Positions 8,644-17,044 of a DNA stretch of 64,000 nucleotides are shown here, in pieces. The stretch is from Flammeovirgaceae bacterium. Its GTDB lineage: Bacteria > Bacteroidota > Bacteroidia > Cytophagales > Cyclobacteriaceae. Numbering within the stretch: the stretch's first letter is position 1; every line of letters starts with the position of its first letter. A program made the position numbers and the translations under genes. Where the stretch lies: NCBI GenBank assembly GCA_024638265.1, contig JAHEKQ010000008.1, forward strand, positions 1 to 64,000, read 5' to 3'. Below the pieces are notes generated by a model. The model was given only the letters and a program-made list of their open reading frames with translations. It did no database searches and was not told the DNA's origin.

Positions 8644-9765
8644 TTAACCCCCGTAGGTAATCCTGTAAATTACTCCGGCATAGTCGTCTGACACGAGCAA
8701 TGATCCGTCCGGCATTTCAAGTACATCCACCGGTCTTCCAAATGCCTCTTGTGATTCATCGTCGAGCCAACCATCGGCAAAGACGCGGTAGTTAGATGCT
8801 TCACCATCTTTCACATCAACACTCATCAGCCGATAACCAATTTTCTCGGTCCGGTTCCATGATCCGTGCTCTGCAATGATAAGATTTTTTCGATAAGATT
8901 CGGGGAACATCCCACCCCGGTAGAATTTCAGTCCCAGAGGGGCTACATGAGGACCCAGCTGTTGAGCGGGAGGAATAAAATCATCACAATCACCTTTATC
9001 CCCGAATTCAGGATCAGAAATGGTGCCCGCGTGGCAATAAGGATACCCAAAATGCATTCCCCCACTGCTAGCTTTGTTGAGTTCACAATTAGGCTCGTCA
9101 TCACCAAGCATATCCCTCCCATTATCAGTAAACCACATAGCACCGGTATCGGGGTGCCAGGTGAAACCTACTGTATTTCTTACCCCATGAGCATATACCT
9201 CCATGTTTGAACCATCGGGATCCATCCGGGTAATCGATGCAAAAACCTCATCTTCACTCTCACAAATGTTGCAGGGTGCTCCAACTGGTACATATAGCTT
9301 ACCATCCGGGCCAAAAGCGATATATTTCCATCCGTGATGCTTTTCCGTCGGGTATTGATCATATACCACCTCAAATGTGGGGTTGTCAAGGTTCTGGGAA
9401 ATGTCTTTGTATCGAAGTATCCGGTTGACCTCAGCGACATACAAGTCGCCATCTTTTAAGGCCACCCCATTAGGCATATTGAAGTCCTCCCCTATCGCAA
9501 TTACCTCATCGGCCTTATTATCCCCGTCGTTATCCTTTACTGCATGGATCTGACCACCTCTTCTCGCTCCCACGTAGATAGTGCCATCCTCTCCCCTGGC
9601 CATACTCCGGGCATTGGGAACTTCCGCAAAGATGTCAATCTCAAACCCTTCGGGAAGGTTGATCCTTTCCAATGGTAAATCTGAGGAATCTGTATTTTCC
9701 TGATTATTTGTACTGCAAGCCACCATTCCGGCAAACAGGATTATAGTAAATAGTGAATATTTCAT
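8644..9765 (-). CDS. PQQ-dependent sugar dehydrogenase / L-sorbosone dehydrogenase-like lipoprotein
   Basis: The 373-residue product starts with a lipoprotein signal ending in MVAC (Cys17), then folds as a six-bladed propeller of the soluble glucose/sorbosone dehydrogenase type. Propeller-blade motifs seen include RINLPEGFEIDIFAEVPNARSM at the N-terminus, MPNGVALKDGDLYVAE, HHGWKYIAFGPDGKLYVPVG, NTVGFTWHPDTGAMWFTDNG and GRPVDVLEMPDGSLLVSDD. Such proteins use PQQ to oxidise a sugar or polyol in the periplasm. The substrate is unknown. No PQQ-synthesis gene is in the window, so the cofactor may be scavenged or absent. Confidence 0.85.
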   Translation of the reverse strand: MKYSLFTIILFAGMVACSTNNQENTDSSDLPLERINLPEGFEIDIFAEVPNARSMARGEDGTIYVGARRGGQIHAVKDNDGDNKADEVIAIGEDFNMPNGVALKDGDLYVAEVNRILRYKDISQNLDNPTFEVVYDQYPTEKHHGWKYIAFGPDGKLYVPVGAPCNICESEDEVFASITRMDPDGSNMEVYAHGVRNTVGFTWHPDTGAMWFTDNGRDMLGDDEPNCELNKASSGGMHFGYPYCHAGTISDPEFGDKGDCDDFIPPAQQLGPHVAPLGLKFYRGGMFPESYRKNLIIAEHGSWNRTEKIGYRLMSVDVKDGEASNYRVFADGWLDDESQEAFGRPVDVLEMPDGSLLVSDDYAGVIYRITYGG

Positions 9766-9842
9766 GTGTATAATTTATGGTCGCTAAATTGGTCATGAAT
9801 AGATTTTATTGCAATGGGATTGTTATGAAAGGTAGGGTTAGA

Positions 9843-9984
9843 TAACAGCTAACAGCTAACGACTAACAGTATATTGAGGCCGAATTAGTTGCGCCCGGAA
9901 ATGAGATAATAGATGATAGATGATAGAGAATAATTTCGTGGAATCCTTGTCCCCTTGTCTCCTTGTCTCCTCGTCCCCTTGTCC
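9843..9984. repeat. Intergenic tandem-repeat cassette A (heptamers then octamers)
   Basis: Three blocks lie between the divergent sorbosone-dehydrogenase and ABC-F genes. 9843-9870 has four heptamers (TAACAGC, TAACAGC, TAACGAC, TAACAGT). 9904-9931 has four heptamers (AGATAAT, AGATGAT, AGATGAT, AGAGAAT). 9945-9984 has five octamers (CCTTGTCC, CCTTGTCT, CCTTGTCT, CCTCGTCC, CCTTGTCC). The first two match words of the cassette near 32.2 kb in reverse complement, and the third matches the one near 42.57 kb. They sit directly upstream of the ABC-F start at 10001. Confidence 0.9.
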
Positions 9985-10000
9985 CTATCTTTGCCGCCCA

Positions 10001-11908
10001 ATGGTTTCGATCAATAATTTATCATATTTCGTAGGAGGCAGGGCGCTTTACGATGAAGCTTCACTTTTTATTAAGCCAAAAGACAAAATTGGTCTGATAG
10101 GGCTGAATGGAACGGGGAAAACGACCCTGTTGCGATTGATCCATGGGGACTTGACACCAGATTCCGGAGACATCTCCTTCCCCAAAGATTGTACTCTTGG
10201 ATTTCTTAACCAGGACCTTCTCTCTTACGAATCAGATGAGCCAATACTCAACGTTGCCATGGAGGCTTTCGGGGAGATCAATGACCTCAAGCATAAAATA
10301 GACCATGCATTGCATCAACTCGAAGCCGATTACAGCGACAAATGGGTTGAGAAGCTCGGAAAATACCAGGAAAAGTATGAACACCTGGGAGGTTACAGCG
10401 CACAATCGGCTGCCGAAGAGGTACTGGAAGGAATAGGATTTACCACAGAGCAACTGCAACAACCCCTTCGCCAGTTCAGCGGTGGTTGGCGGATGAGGGT
10501 AATGCTGGCAAAACTATTGCTGCAAAAGCCCTCGCTGTTGATGCTCGATGAACCCACCAACCACCTGGATCTTCCCTCCATTGAATGGGTGGAAAACTAC
10601 TTGAAAAGTTATGAAGGTGCTGTAATGGTAGTTTCCCACGACAGGAATTTCCTTGACAACGTAATTGATACAACGGTTGAAGTTACAGACAAGCAACTGA
10701 TAAGGTATTCGGGGAATTACTCCTTCTATCGCCAGGAGAAAGAGCTTAGAGAGGAGATACGTGGAAATGCTTTTGAGAACCAGCAAAAACAGATCAAACA
10801 GACCGAACGTTTCATCGAACGTTTTCGTAGTAAATCTACCAAAGCGAGACAGGTTCAATCAAGGATAAAATCCCTGGAAAGGATGGACAAGATTGAAGAT
10901 TCGGTGGATGAGAATCCTTCGATATCATTCAACTTCACCATAAACCAACGTTCCGGCAAGCGAGTACTAGATCTTAATGCCATTGGAAAAGCTTATGAAG
11001 ACAATCGGTTGTTTTCGAACTCCAACCTTCATATAGCCCGTGGAGATAAAATTGCACTTGTGGGCGCTAACGGAAAGGGTAAATCCACCTTGCTCCGGAT
11101 AATCGCCGGTACTGAACCACACGAAGGGGAACGTGAAATTGGTCATAATGTTAATTTCGGCTTCTATGCACAACATCAGTTGGAAGCACTTAATGTCAAC
11201 CAGGAAATATTAAGTGAGTTAAAATTGTCAGGTTCTGGTAAAACTGAATTGGAGCTCAGGAACTTGTTGGGTTGTTTCCTTTTCAGCGACGACGATGTAT
11301 TCAAGAAAATTAAAGTGCTCTCGGGGGGTGAAAAATCAAGGGTTGCCCTTGCAAAAACCCTGATTAGTCAGGCTAACTTCCTGTTGCTTGATGAGCCTAC
11401 CAACCACCTCGATTTTATCTCGGAAAACATCCTGATTGAAGCCCTTAATCAATACGAAGGAACTTATGTAGTAGTCTCCCACAACAGGCACTTTGTCACC
11501 CAGGTGGCTAATAAGATATGGTATATTGACGAAGGTATGGTCAAGGAATATCCCGGCACATTTGAGGAGTACCTTCATTGGATGAGGAATCGGGCCATGA
11601 AATCAATAAACACCGATACCCATTCGGGAAAGAAAGATAAACCGCTAAAAAAAGACAAGGCCGAAAAACAAGATAAACTCAAGAACAAGGCTCAAAATCC
11701 CAGTAAAAGAGAAATTGAGGACTTGGAATCTAAAATTATGAACCTGGAGGATAAAATCTCAACAGTGGAGCTTAAGATGGGTAACCCTGATTTATACAAG
11801 GATCAAATGCGGTACGAAGAAATCAGGAAAAATTACAACTCGCTGAAATCTGAACTTGAGAAGTATTCAGAACAGTGGGAGTCGCTGGTAGATAATGCTA
11901 AAAAGTAA
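10001..11908 (+). CDS. ABC-F family ATPase (ribosome-associated)
   Basis: The 635-residue soluble protein has two ABC domains and no membrane part. Domain 1 has Walker A GLNGTGKTT at 34-42, signature FSGGWRMRV around 159 and Walker B LMLDEPTNHLD; domain 2 has Walker A GANGKGKST around 355, LSGGEKSRVALAK and LLLDEPTNHLD. Between them is the charged P-site linker (about 250-300), and at the end a Lys-rich stretch and a coiled coil. ABC-F proteins bind the ribosomal E site to adjust translation or antibiotic response; this resembles the Uup/EttA-like housekeeping type. The start at 10001 removes 27 residues that would be read through the octamer repeats. Its 3' end overlaps the next, convergent gene by 11 bp. 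Confidence 0.93.
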   Translation: MVSINNLSYFVGGRALYDEASLFIKPKDKIGLIGLNGTGKTTLLRLIHGDLTPDSGDISFPKDCTLGFLNQDLLSYESDEPILNVAMEAFGEINDLKHKIDHALHQLEADYSDKWVEKLGKYQEKYEHLGGYSAQSAAEEVLEGIGFTTEQLQQPLRQFSGGWRMRVMLAKLLLQKPSLLMLDEPTNHLDLPSIEWVENYLKSYEGAVMVVSHDRNFLDNVIDTTVEVTDKQLIRYSGNYSFYRQEKELREEIRGNAFENQQKQIKQTERFIERFRSKSTKARQVQSRIKSLERMDKIEDSVDENPSISFNFTINQRSGKRVLDLNAIGKAYEDNRLFSNSNLHIARGDKIALVGANGKGKSTLLRIIAGTEPHEGEREIGHNVNFGFYAQHQLEALNVNQEILSELKLSGSGKTELELRNLLGCFLFSDDDVFKKIKVLSGGEKSRVALAKTLISQANFLLLDEPTNHLDFISENILIEALNQYEGTYVVVSHNRHFVTQVANKIWYIDEGMVKEYPGTFEEYLHWMRNRAMKSINTDTHSGKKDKPLKKDKAEKQDKLKNKAQNPSKREIEDLESKIMNLEDKISTVELKMGNPDLYKDQMRYEEIRKNYNSLKSELEKYSEQWESLVDNAKK

Positions 11909-12662
11909 TATCCACTCCAAGTGTTAACCTTCTCATGATCCTCTTCTGGTATGTGACGCCCCAGTAAGATTCCCGGGCATCCGGATCAGTGATCTCCTGT
12001 ACCACTCTCTGGCTTTGACCACCTATCCTGACAAGTATATTTTTACCTTCTTCCATATGGAATCGGTAGCCTAGCCCGGCATAATAATGCAATCCGCCAC
12101 GTATTTTATCAAATTCGAGGTTAGCATCACTTCTCATCCAGGCAAAACCATAACCTAATCCTCCGTAAATCATGGGCGAAGTATACTTCCTCGTTGCCTC
12201 AAGCTCATAATGTATTGCCAGAGGAAGGGTTAAATAATCCTCATAGGTATCAAAGGCCAATCTGAACCCCACATTCTTCAGATTACTCCATTTATAGCCG
12301 GTGACCGTTTCCAAATGAAGCGAAAAAGTGGGATCACCCCAATATGAATGACTTCCTAAAAGTGTCCCGATTCCGAACCGGTGATACATTCCGGTGGGGA
12401 GTTCGGGGTAAATCTTTGCATGCACCTTCTTCGCTCCCATAGCTTTGCTCTTTTTACTGAATCGAGCAGCCTTAATGACATTATATGGTATATGGATACC
12501 TCTGTCAAAAATTGTGAGGTAGAGAGTTGTGTCGGTTGACAACTCGGGTATAAAGGCTCCCTTGATCTTATTCCCGTTGATAAGAAAAATCTTATCCTGC
12601 CCAAATCCGTAAAGGGTAAAACAGGACAAGATCAGTGTGATGACTAGAATCCGGTTACTCAT
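11898..12662 (-). CDS. Secreted predicted outer-membrane beta-barrel protein
   Basis: A 254-residue protein with a signal peptide (ending near YGFGQ) and an N-terminal segment DKIFLINGNKIKGAFIPE, followed by strands with aromatic belts such as TPMIYGGLGYGFAW-like and LHYYAGLGYRFHM, and a final strand LTLGVDITF ending in Phe as barrels do. No enzyme motif. It overlaps the upstream LVIVD lipoprotein gene by 8 bp, suggesting co-translation. Function unknown. Confidence 0.65.
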   Translation of the reverse strand: MSNRILVITLILSCFTLYGFGQDKIFLINGNKIKGAFIPELSTDTTLYLTIFDRGIHIPYNVIKAARFSKKSKAMGAKKVHAKIYPELPTGMYHRFGIGTLLGSHSYWGDPTFSLHLETVTGYKWSNLKNVGFRLAFDTYEDYLTLPLAIHYELEATRKYTSPMIYGGLGYGFAWMRSDANLEFDKIRGGLHYYAGLGYRFHMEEGKNILVRIGGQSQRVVQEITDPDARESYWGVTYQKRIMRRLTLGVDITF

Positions 12663-13968
12663 AAGTCAAAGGGATTTCACTGAGCAACTGAATATTTTCA
12701 GGGTCCGAATAATCGTATTGGTAGAAACCATCGGTGGCAATAACCATTAAGACATTATTAAACGGTATGACATCAATTGCCTCCAGGTCGGGGTAAAACT
12801 TTACGACATTATCTGTGATAGACATTTTATCCGCAGCATTAAATACTTTGAGTCCCGCAATTCCATCGCAGATAAATAAAAGATCTCCATCTACACCTAA
12901 GCCCCCCGGATTGTAAAGATTAAACTCACTTAATAAGGTCGGATTAGATTTATTTGAGATGTCGATCACATTGAGTTCGTTTTCCCCATTCCTGCATGGT
13001 GCCCCGTCTCTCAGGGTAACATAGGCATAGTCTCCTTGTACCACTACCGGATCACAGGCAAATACATGGCTGAAGGTGGAAATATGATCGGGGTTGCCAG
13101 GGCTATCAATGTTTATAATGTGCATTCCCCACTGAGACCCAACATAGATATGATTTTCATATGGGAAAATGGTCTCTATCCCCCAGCCCAGGTTGGTTTT
13201 ATTCAAAATCACCGGTTGATCGGGATTCTCAATGCTCACACAATGAAGATCGGACTGGTCAATCATGTACAGGTGATTATTACTAATTGTGAATTTTGCC
13301 AGACTTCCCCCGATACCCGGACTTGAAGGAGGAGCTACAGAGGCGCTCGGGTTAAAAGAAGATTCTGCCATGGCGAAATCAACTGCAATTCCCCTGTTAT
13401 AGGGCCACCAGCCCCCGGAATAATAATACCCTTCGCAATCACTCTCAAAGGTTTCAAATTGCTCAACTTCCTCCCAGCCAGTCACCAGGCCACGTTCCGC
13501 ATCAAAGTAATATCCGAAGCTATTATATTCAGGAAAAAAATTTTCCACCCTGTTTACTTCCTGAATATTGACAATGTTCGACACATCCAGCACAACCAGG
13601 TCGATGTAACTGTCAACATATAAATGATTGCCCTGACCCGCCATATCAAAGTTACCGGGGATTTCCAGGAAGTACTTGTAGACCGGGTTGCTCACATCCC
13701 GGTCGTCAATAATATGTATCCCCTCTCCGGGTTGATTGATAAGCATATAGCCATTGAGGTAATAGAGCCTGCCCGGGTTTTTAATATCCCGCTCAATGTC
13801 TGTCTGGTTTATGCTGGACCTGATCTCTTCCAACGACGTATAAATGGGTTCATAATATACCCAGCGCCTCGACTCTTCACACCGGTCAGAACAACCCTGC
13901 AAACCCGTCAACATTATTAAGCCTATACCAATCAGCAACACGTTTAGATGAAGGTAATTTCTTTTCAT
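12655..13968 (-). CDS. LVIVD-repeat lipoprotein
   Basis: From ATG 13968 the 437-residue product has a clear lipoprotein signal (hydrophobic stretch ending LTGLQGC, Cys26). An upstream extension to 14118 would cross the start of the divergent gene at 14098 and is rejected. The body is a beta-propeller of LVIVD-type blades: IHIIDDRDVSNP, LVVLDVSNIVNIQ, HIINIDSPGNPDHIS, LNVIDISNKSNPTLLS and LKVFNAADK. The family is surface- or periplasm-exposed, with no known catalysis. It contains several Cys pairs (DRCEE, ESDCEGYY, CRNGE), unusual for a propeller, that may form disulfides. Confidence 0.82.
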   Translation of the reverse strand: MKRNYLHLNVLLIGIGLIMLTGLQGCSDRCEESRRWVYYEPIYTSLEEIRSSINQTDIERDIKNPGRLYYLNGYMLINQPGEGIHIIDDRDVSNPVYKYFLEIPGNFDMAGQGNHLYVDSYIDLVVLDVSNIVNIQEVNRVENFFPEYNSFGYYFDAERGLVTGWEEVEQFETFESDCEGYYYSGGWWPYNRGIAVDFAMAESSFNPSASVAPPSSPGIGGSLAKFTISNNHLYMIDQSDLHCVSIENPDQPVILNKTNLGWGIETIFPYENHIYVGSQWGMHIINIDSPGNPDHISTFSHVFACDPVVVQGDYAYVTLRDGAPCRNGENELNVIDISNKSNPTLLSEFNLYNPGGLGVDGDLLFICDGIAGLKVFNAADKMSITDNVVKFYPDLEAIDVIPFNNVLMVIATDGFYQYDYSDPENIQLLSEIPLTYE

Positions 13969-14097
13969 TGTGGTTTTCCTTTTGGAGTTTGTTGTTAAGA
14001 CCCCGGGTCCCAACAAAGGGTTGGAAGTGGAATAAATATTTATTGTATTCTTCTGCTCATTGTCCGGCATAAGAAAATATATGATCTTGCAGGTCGC

Positions 14098-14799
14098 ATG
14101 GAAGACCTTCCCCTTCACATACCGATCACCTTCTGGATTGCCACATTTGCTACCCTGATTTTTTTGCTCTGGGCGATGTCAAACATGAAGAAGGACCGTT
14201 ACAAGGCCAACATTATATTTATGGGGATTACGGGATGGCTAATACTCCAGGCAATCCTGGCTAAAGAGGGAATCTATTATTCACACCTTGAAGCAATTCC
14301 TCCCTTGTTAATGGTATTTGGATTACTCCCTATGATAGTTCTAATACTCTTGTTATTTATTTCACGCTCCGGCAGAAAATTAATCGACCAATTGCCCGTA
14401 AAACAATTGACTATTCTTCATGTGGTTCGGATTCCAGTAGAATTGGTTCTCTATTGGTTAATGCTGGAAACCTATATCGCCGAGGTTATGACCTTTGAGG
14501 GGAGAAATTTTGATATCCTGGCCGGAGTAACCGCGATTTTTGTCGGTTTAATGATAAAAGACCCCTTAAAAGCCCGCGGTTGGTTGATTGTCTGGAATCT
14601 GCTGGCGCTGGGGTTACTGTTCAATATCGTAGCCACTGCAGTCTTATCGGCACCCTTCCCATTTCAACAAATGGCCTTTGAGCAACCCAATGTTGCCGTT
14701 CTCTATTTTCCCTATGTTTGGCTTCCTGTATTTATAGTTCCTGCGGTTCTTTTCAGCCACCTGGTGTGCCTGAGGAAGCTGATCTACAAGGTCCCTTAA
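14098..14799 (+). CDS. Hypothetical multi-pass inner-membrane protein
   Basis: The 233-residue protein has about seven hydrophobic helices: 8-24 (FWIATFATLIFLLWAM), 38-50, 60-85 (LLMVFGLLPMIVLILLLFI), 105-125, 140-155, 160-190 and 200-225. The loops are short and weakly charged, and no transporter or enzyme motif is recognised. It starts divergently from the LVIVD lipoprotein gene and its stop codon interlocks with that of the anti-sigma gene (4-bp TTAA overlap). Function unknown. Confidence 0.7.
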   Translation: MEDLPLHIPITFWIATFATLIFLLWAMSNMKKDRYKANIIFMGITGWLILQAILAKEGIYYSHLEAIPPLLMVFGLLPMIVLILLLFISRSGRKLIDQLPVKQLTILHVVRIPVELVLYWLMLETYIAEVMTFEGRNFDILAGVTAIFVGLMIKDPLKARGWLIVWNLLALGLLFNIVATAVLSAPFPFQQMAFEQPNVAVLYFPYVWLPVFIVPAVLFSHLVCLRKLIYKVP

Positions 14800-16403
14800 T
14801 TGTCAAAGATATAGTGCATACTGAATGCCACTTCACTTAAAGCAGGATAAACACCTGACCCGGTTTCAAGACTATTGAGTGCGAACTTGTATCCGGGAGA
14901 AACTACGATATGGTATCGGTCATTCAATCGATAGGAAATATCGGTCCCAATCTGACCCCAAAATGTTACTGGATTAATATCACTAACCAGTGACTCCCGG
15001 TCCGGGTTGCCGGACACGTATCTTTCAGACCTGGTGTTGAGATAAAATCTTGAATCAATCCCCGGATTAAGAGATATACTGAATCTTCCATTCAGCAAAT
15101 AATACCCGGCCTCCAGCGGTACACTCAGGAAATTGTAAGTATCTATCACCAGGGCGGAATTAGGAGAAGTAGAATTATTAAAATTTGCTCTGGAAGCCTG
15201 GAGAGAAAGGTCATTGGCCGAGCTGTAAAAGGATGCATCAGAACCTACATACGTTCCCGATGTCACCGATGCAAACTGCAATCCACTTTTAAATAGAAAT
15301 TTCTTGCTCAAGGTCGTTCCCACTCGTAGTCCATATCCCCTGGTATTTCCACGTATCACTGATTCAGAATTAGTCTGGTTGGCGGTCGCTGCAAAATCTG
15401 ATTCGGCCTGGGCAAATGAAAGTCCAAACCCACCCGTTGAAGCTTCCGGATTATAAGCGCCCCCGGCGAGCTGTACACCCGCCCAGGTATTCTTTTCGAA
15501 ATCCTCCTCATCATCAAAATCAATACTGATCACAGGCACCTTAATCATGTCTATTTCATCAAACTTAACTCCGGTAAAGCTAAGACTATAAGCCTTATCC
15601 AGTTGTGAATCATCATATCCTATGCGCATAAAGGATTTTCCCAATACCCGATTTGAAAAGATGTTGTCACCCTCTCTTTGGTCTCCCGTAATTCCCGCAA
15701 GGCTACGCCTGATTCTGTCTTCATTAACCGTATTATTAATTAAAATCGATGTACGTGATATTCCACTATTATTGTCCGAATCCGCTTTCACAACATTTTC
15801 AGCAATTGCGTTATTCTTTGTACTTTCCCGGTCGTCAGAGATTATTTGAGATTGGGAATTATCTGTCTCCTCATTAATAGCAATTGAGTTTACTGTGTTA
15901 TCAGGAGTTACCTTTTGATTGGTTCTAACTTCTTCATTTGACCTCATTTCATCACTTGAAGGTACTTCTTCATTAGGCATTAATTCTTCAATGGAACTTG
16001 CCTTTGTATTAGAGCTAAATTCTTCATTGGAATTTAATTCTTCCCGGCTTTGAATAATTGGGTTATTATCTGACGGTTCGACAGTCTTCGGTTCTTCACT
16101 TAGGGCAAGTCCCTCATTGGCAGGAGCATTTAATCCTGGATCATTATTCTCAGATAACCTGGCCTCCAACAGTTGGTTGGTATTCCAAAAGTAGTAGCCC
16201 ATTCCACCAAATAATAAGGCCAGAATAACTGCGGCAGCTGCGACCCAACGCATAGCCACGAACCTCTTTCTATACAGGATCCCTTCCTGGCCGGAAAGAG
16301 TCATATCAATGCTGTCCCAAAGTCCTGCTGAAGGTGCCAATTCGGCTCCTTCAAAGGCTTCAGCCCATTCATTTTCAAATGTTCCTCTGTCAAAGGGTTC
16401 CAT
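14796..16403 (-). CDS. Membrane anti-sigma-like protein with C-terminal beta-barrel domain
   Basis: The 535-residue product has three parts. A short cytosolic N-terminus with LWDSIDMTL near 28-36 is the kind of segment that grips an ECF sigma. A single membrane helix lies at 51-73. A ~200-residue periplasmic linker is rich in Ser, Asn and Glu with degenerate SNEEV/SNEEF copies. The C-terminal ~250 residues resemble an outer-membrane beta-barrel (YGLRVGTTLSKKFLFKSGLQF, FSISLNPGIDSRFYLNTRS). The gene overlaps its sigma factor by 14 bp. Such anti-sigma/barrel proteins are known in Bacteroidota; they may span or sense the envelope. The exact signal is unknown. Confidence 0.75.
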   Translation of the reverse strand: MEPFDRGTFENEWAEAFEGAELAPSAGLWDSIDMTLSGQEGILYRKRFVAMRWVAAAAVILALLFGGMGYYFWNTNQLLEARLSENNDPGLNAPANEGLALSEEPKTVEPSDNNPIIQSREELNSNEEFSSNTKASSIEELMPNEEVPSSDEMRSNEEVRTNQKVTPDNTVNSIAINEETDNSQSQIISDDRESTKNNAIAENVVKADSDNNSGISRTSILINNTVNEDRIRRSLAGITGDQREGDNIFSNRVLGKSFMRIGYDDSQLDKAYSLSFTGVKFDEIDMIKVPVISIDFDDEEDFEKNTWAGVQLAGGAYNPEASTGGFGLSFAQAESDFAATANQTNSESVIRGNTRGYGLRVGTTLSKKFLFKSGLQFASVTSGTYVGSDASFYSSANDLSLQASRANFNNSTSPNSALVIDTYNFLSVPLEAGYYLLNGRFSISLNPGIDSRFYLNTRSERYVSGNPDRESLVSDINPVTFWGQIGTDISYRLNDRYHIVVSPGYKFALNSLETGSGVYPALSEVAFSMHYIFDN

Positions 16404-16938
16404 AATTGAAATCGTTATCCTTTTGCAGTTTGTCTCTTAACAACTGTTTAGCCCGTGCATATTGAGACTTTGAGGTTCCCTCACTTATTTCCAGTAATTC
16501 TGCAATCTCCCGGTGGTTATAACCTTCAATGGCATACAGGTTGAAAATAACCCTGCAGCCATCAGGCAATTCACCAATTAGCTTCATCAGGTCATTCAAT
16601 TTGTGCTCCCTGAGAGTAAAATCAGTATCTGTTCCAAGTGGAATATCCTGAACATCTACCATAGGAAACAAGTAGAGCTTACTTCGCTGATGATTCAGGG
16701 CCGTATTTATCACAATTCGTTTCATCCAGTATCCCAACTTTGAATCACCCCGGTATTTTTCAATATTCTTGAATACCTTAATAAATGATTCCTGCAATAT
16801 ATCTTCCGCCTCATCCAAAGATTTTGCGTAACGCCTGGCCACAGCCAAAAGTCTGGGCGCGTGCATCTCGTACAAAGCCTTTTGGGCTTTTCTTTCAGAG
16901 TTTATGCACCCATTAATAATTTCTTTTTCGGAAATCAT
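16390..16938 (-). CDS. ECF RNA polymerase sigma factor
   Basis: A 182-residue sigma-70 family ECF protein. Region 2 is at roughly 15-85 with the core-binding and -10 recognition helices (LYEMHAPRLLAVARRYAKSLDEAEDILQESFIK, then GYWMKRIVINTALNHQR), and region 4 at 115-170 with a helix-turn-helix (EGYNHREIAELLEISEGTSKSQYARAK). There is no sigma region 1 or 3. It partners with the overlapping downstream anti-sigma gene, whose membrane location implies envelope sensing. On its strand upstream, a TTG about 18 bp before TAAAATTTG could be its promoter, a loose Bacteroidota match. Confidence 0.93.
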   Translation of the reverse strand: MISEKEIINGCINSERKAQKALYEMHAPRLLAVARRYAKSLDEAEDILQESFIKVFKNIEKYRGDSKLGYWMKRIVINTALNHQRSKLYLFPMVDVQDIPLGTDTDFTLREHKLNDLMKLIGELPDGCRVIFNLYAIEGYNHREIAELLEISEGTSKSQYARAKQLLRDKLQKDNDFNYGTL

Positions 16939-17044
16939 GGCCGGCTTTCGATATTCAGACCCTACTTCGTTGAGAATGGTTGGAATCGATGCTTAAATTG
17001 TTCAAATTTTAGACTAAAATACGGAAATCAAGCGTTTTTTCCCG

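Noticed and set aside
9920-10000. A 27-residue N-terminal extension of the ABC-F protein
   Set aside because: It is read through the octamer repeats; the ABC-F fold begins at the ATG at 10001.
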